Positions 34,057-34,817 of a DNA stretch of 34,817 nt are shown in pieces (position 1 is the first letter of the stretch; each line of letters begins with the position of its first letter). The position numbers and the translations under genes are program-made. The stretch is from Candidatus Cloacimonadota bacterium (lineage in GTDB: Bacteria; Cloacimonadota; Cloacimonadia; Cloacimonadales; TCS61), in assembly GCA_021734245.1 (NCBI GenBank), contig JAIPJH010000021.1, forward strand, positions 1-34,817, given 5' to 3'. Below the pieces are notes generated by a model. The model saw nothing but the letters and a program-made list of their open reading frames with translations, was not told the origin of the DNA and did no database searches.

Positions 34057-34335
34057 AGTTCCGCGTGGACTTGAGGATTTTTGTATTATCGTTTTTTGCC
34101 CTGAACTCCAGTCATGCCTGAAGTCCAGTCCAAATGAATTGCCCCGTGATTTATCGCGGGGATTGAATTGAGTAAAAACGAAATGGGCTTTAGCCCAGTT
34201 GGAGGGTTAAAACCCGAATTATTCTATTTTTTTTCTTTCTCTCCACGAGTTGAAACTCGTGGCAATACTGAACCATTTAAAAAAAATAAGTCATCCTGAG
34301 TAGGAGTGAAACGACGTATCGAAGGATATGGCATG
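34057..34335 (+). repeat. Large direct duplication, copy 1 (hairpin array plus GTCATCCTGAG element)
   Basis: Matches 34498-34794 along its length, offset 441 at the start. It contains, in order, a GGACTTGAGG/CCTGAAGTCC imperfect stem, hairpins 34142-34161 (CCCCGTGAT/ATCGCGGGG), 34184-34197 (TGGGCT/AGCCCA), 34204-34215 (GGGTT/AACCC) and 34243-34262 (CCACGAGTTGAAACTCGTGG), and the element at 34290-34335. No gene is visible anywhere in 33936-34817. Confidence 0.9.
34290..34335 (+). repeat. GTCATCCTGAG...TCGAAGGATATGGCATG element, copy B
   Basis: 46 bases, the end of duplication copy 1. The following stretch 34336-34497 holds a diverged inverted fragment (AGAATGACAG near 34410, CGTCAT near 34429) and nothing else recognisable. 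Confidence 0.85.
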
Positions 34336-34497
34336 TTCAAGAAGAAAATATTTAGCAAACGACGCTGTCACTTAAAATCGAAGAATCGATTTACTCCAAA
34401 TATTCTGCAGAATGACAGAAAAAATACGCCGTCATATTGAGGAACTCTCCCTGGCAAACGACGAAATATGAATCCGTCTATCCTTCCGCCTTCGCTA

Positions 34498-34794
34498 AGT
34501 TCCGCGTGGACTTGAGGATTTTTGTATTATCGTTTTTTGCCCTGAACTCCAGTCATGCCTGAAGTCCAGTCCAAATGAATTGCCCCGTGATTTATCGCGG
34601 GGATTGAATTGAGTAAAAAAAGAAATGAGCTTTAGCCCAATTGAGGGATTAAAACCCGAATTATTCTATTTTTTTTTTTCTCTCTCCACGAGTTGAAACT
34701 CGTGGCAACTCAGAAACTCGTGGTAATACTGAACCATTTAAAAAATAAGTCATCCTGAGTAGGAGTGAAACGACGTATCGAAGGATATGGCATG
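34498..34794 (+). repeat. Large direct duplication, copy 2
   Basis: Second copy of 34057-34335. It is 18 bases longer because the CCACGAGTT hairpin arm is partly re-copied (an additional AAACTCGTGG follows the hairpin). The TGGGCT stem has drifted to TGAGCT/AGCCCA while the others are kept. Confidence 0.9.
34749..34794 (+). repeat. GTCATCCTGAG...TCGAAGGATATGGCATG element, copy C
   Basis: 46 bases, identical to copy B, closing duplication copy 2 near the window edge. Confidence 0.85.
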
Positions 34795-34817
34795 ATTAAT
34801 AATAAACTCTTGTGCAA

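Overview
This is an AT-rich bacterial chromosome window, dense with genes and low in intergenic DNA except for several repeat-filled gaps. Three large secreted proteins end in the same roughly 80-residue C-terminal module (YPNPFNP..., KGQKV..., VWNG.D..G..V.SG.Y.Y). That module is the FlgD-Ig-like / type IX-type sorting tail typical of the FCB superphylum. With RNase E/G, CdaA, LysO and this style of secreted protein, I would place the organism near Candidatus Cloacimonadota. The phylum call is an inference; there is no rRNA here to settle it.

Layout. 1-4565: tail of an upstream gene, then two tandem secreted proteins (a beta-helix/PKD protein and an Ig/cadherin-like protein). 4609-8396 (minus): a partner-switching module made of an NMT1/THI5-like binding protein, a Cache-HAMP-SpoIIE phosphatase, an anti-sigma kinase and a STAS antagonist. 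8416-8842: a 103-bp tandem repeat. 8849-9820 (minus): an MBL-fold hydrolase. 9975-10568 (minus): four tRNA genes (His, Arg, elongator Met, fMet). 10689-13310 (plus): RNase E/G, a palindrome-rich element with inverted ends, then rplU-rpmA. 13392-18290 (plus): pckA, a split LysO pair, a TPR lipoprotein and a DUF512 radical-SAM protein. 18362-22336: a 1324-residue REC-PAS-GAF-HD-GYP regulator. 22393-28794 (minus): a small secreted protein, a BNR-repeat secreted protein, coaE, a DUF559 nuclease-like protein, cdaA and folP. 28861-29140: decayed repeats. 29289-31216 (plus): an accessory-looking pair (small acidic protein plus a PD-(D/E)XK nuclease-like protein). 31243-33935 (plus): chorismate synthase fused to chorismate mutase, overlapping a fused 3-dehydroquinate dehydratase/shikimate dehydrogenase. 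33936-34817: duplicated repeat and hairpin arrays.

Functional themes. Signalling is prominent: a binding-protein-linked phosphatase feeding an RsbW/RsbV-like switch, a probable c-di-GMP phosphodiesterase with many sensor domains, and a diadenylate cyclase translationally coupled to folP. Shikimate-pathway steps are packed into two overlapping fusion genes. The most unusual DNA-level feature is the load of small palindromic repeats. Some sit in intergenic arrays of near-perfect hairpins with different stem sequences, one type has inserted in frame into the sorting domains of two secreted proteins, and one appears to supply the ribosome-binding site and start codon of the anti-sigma gene.
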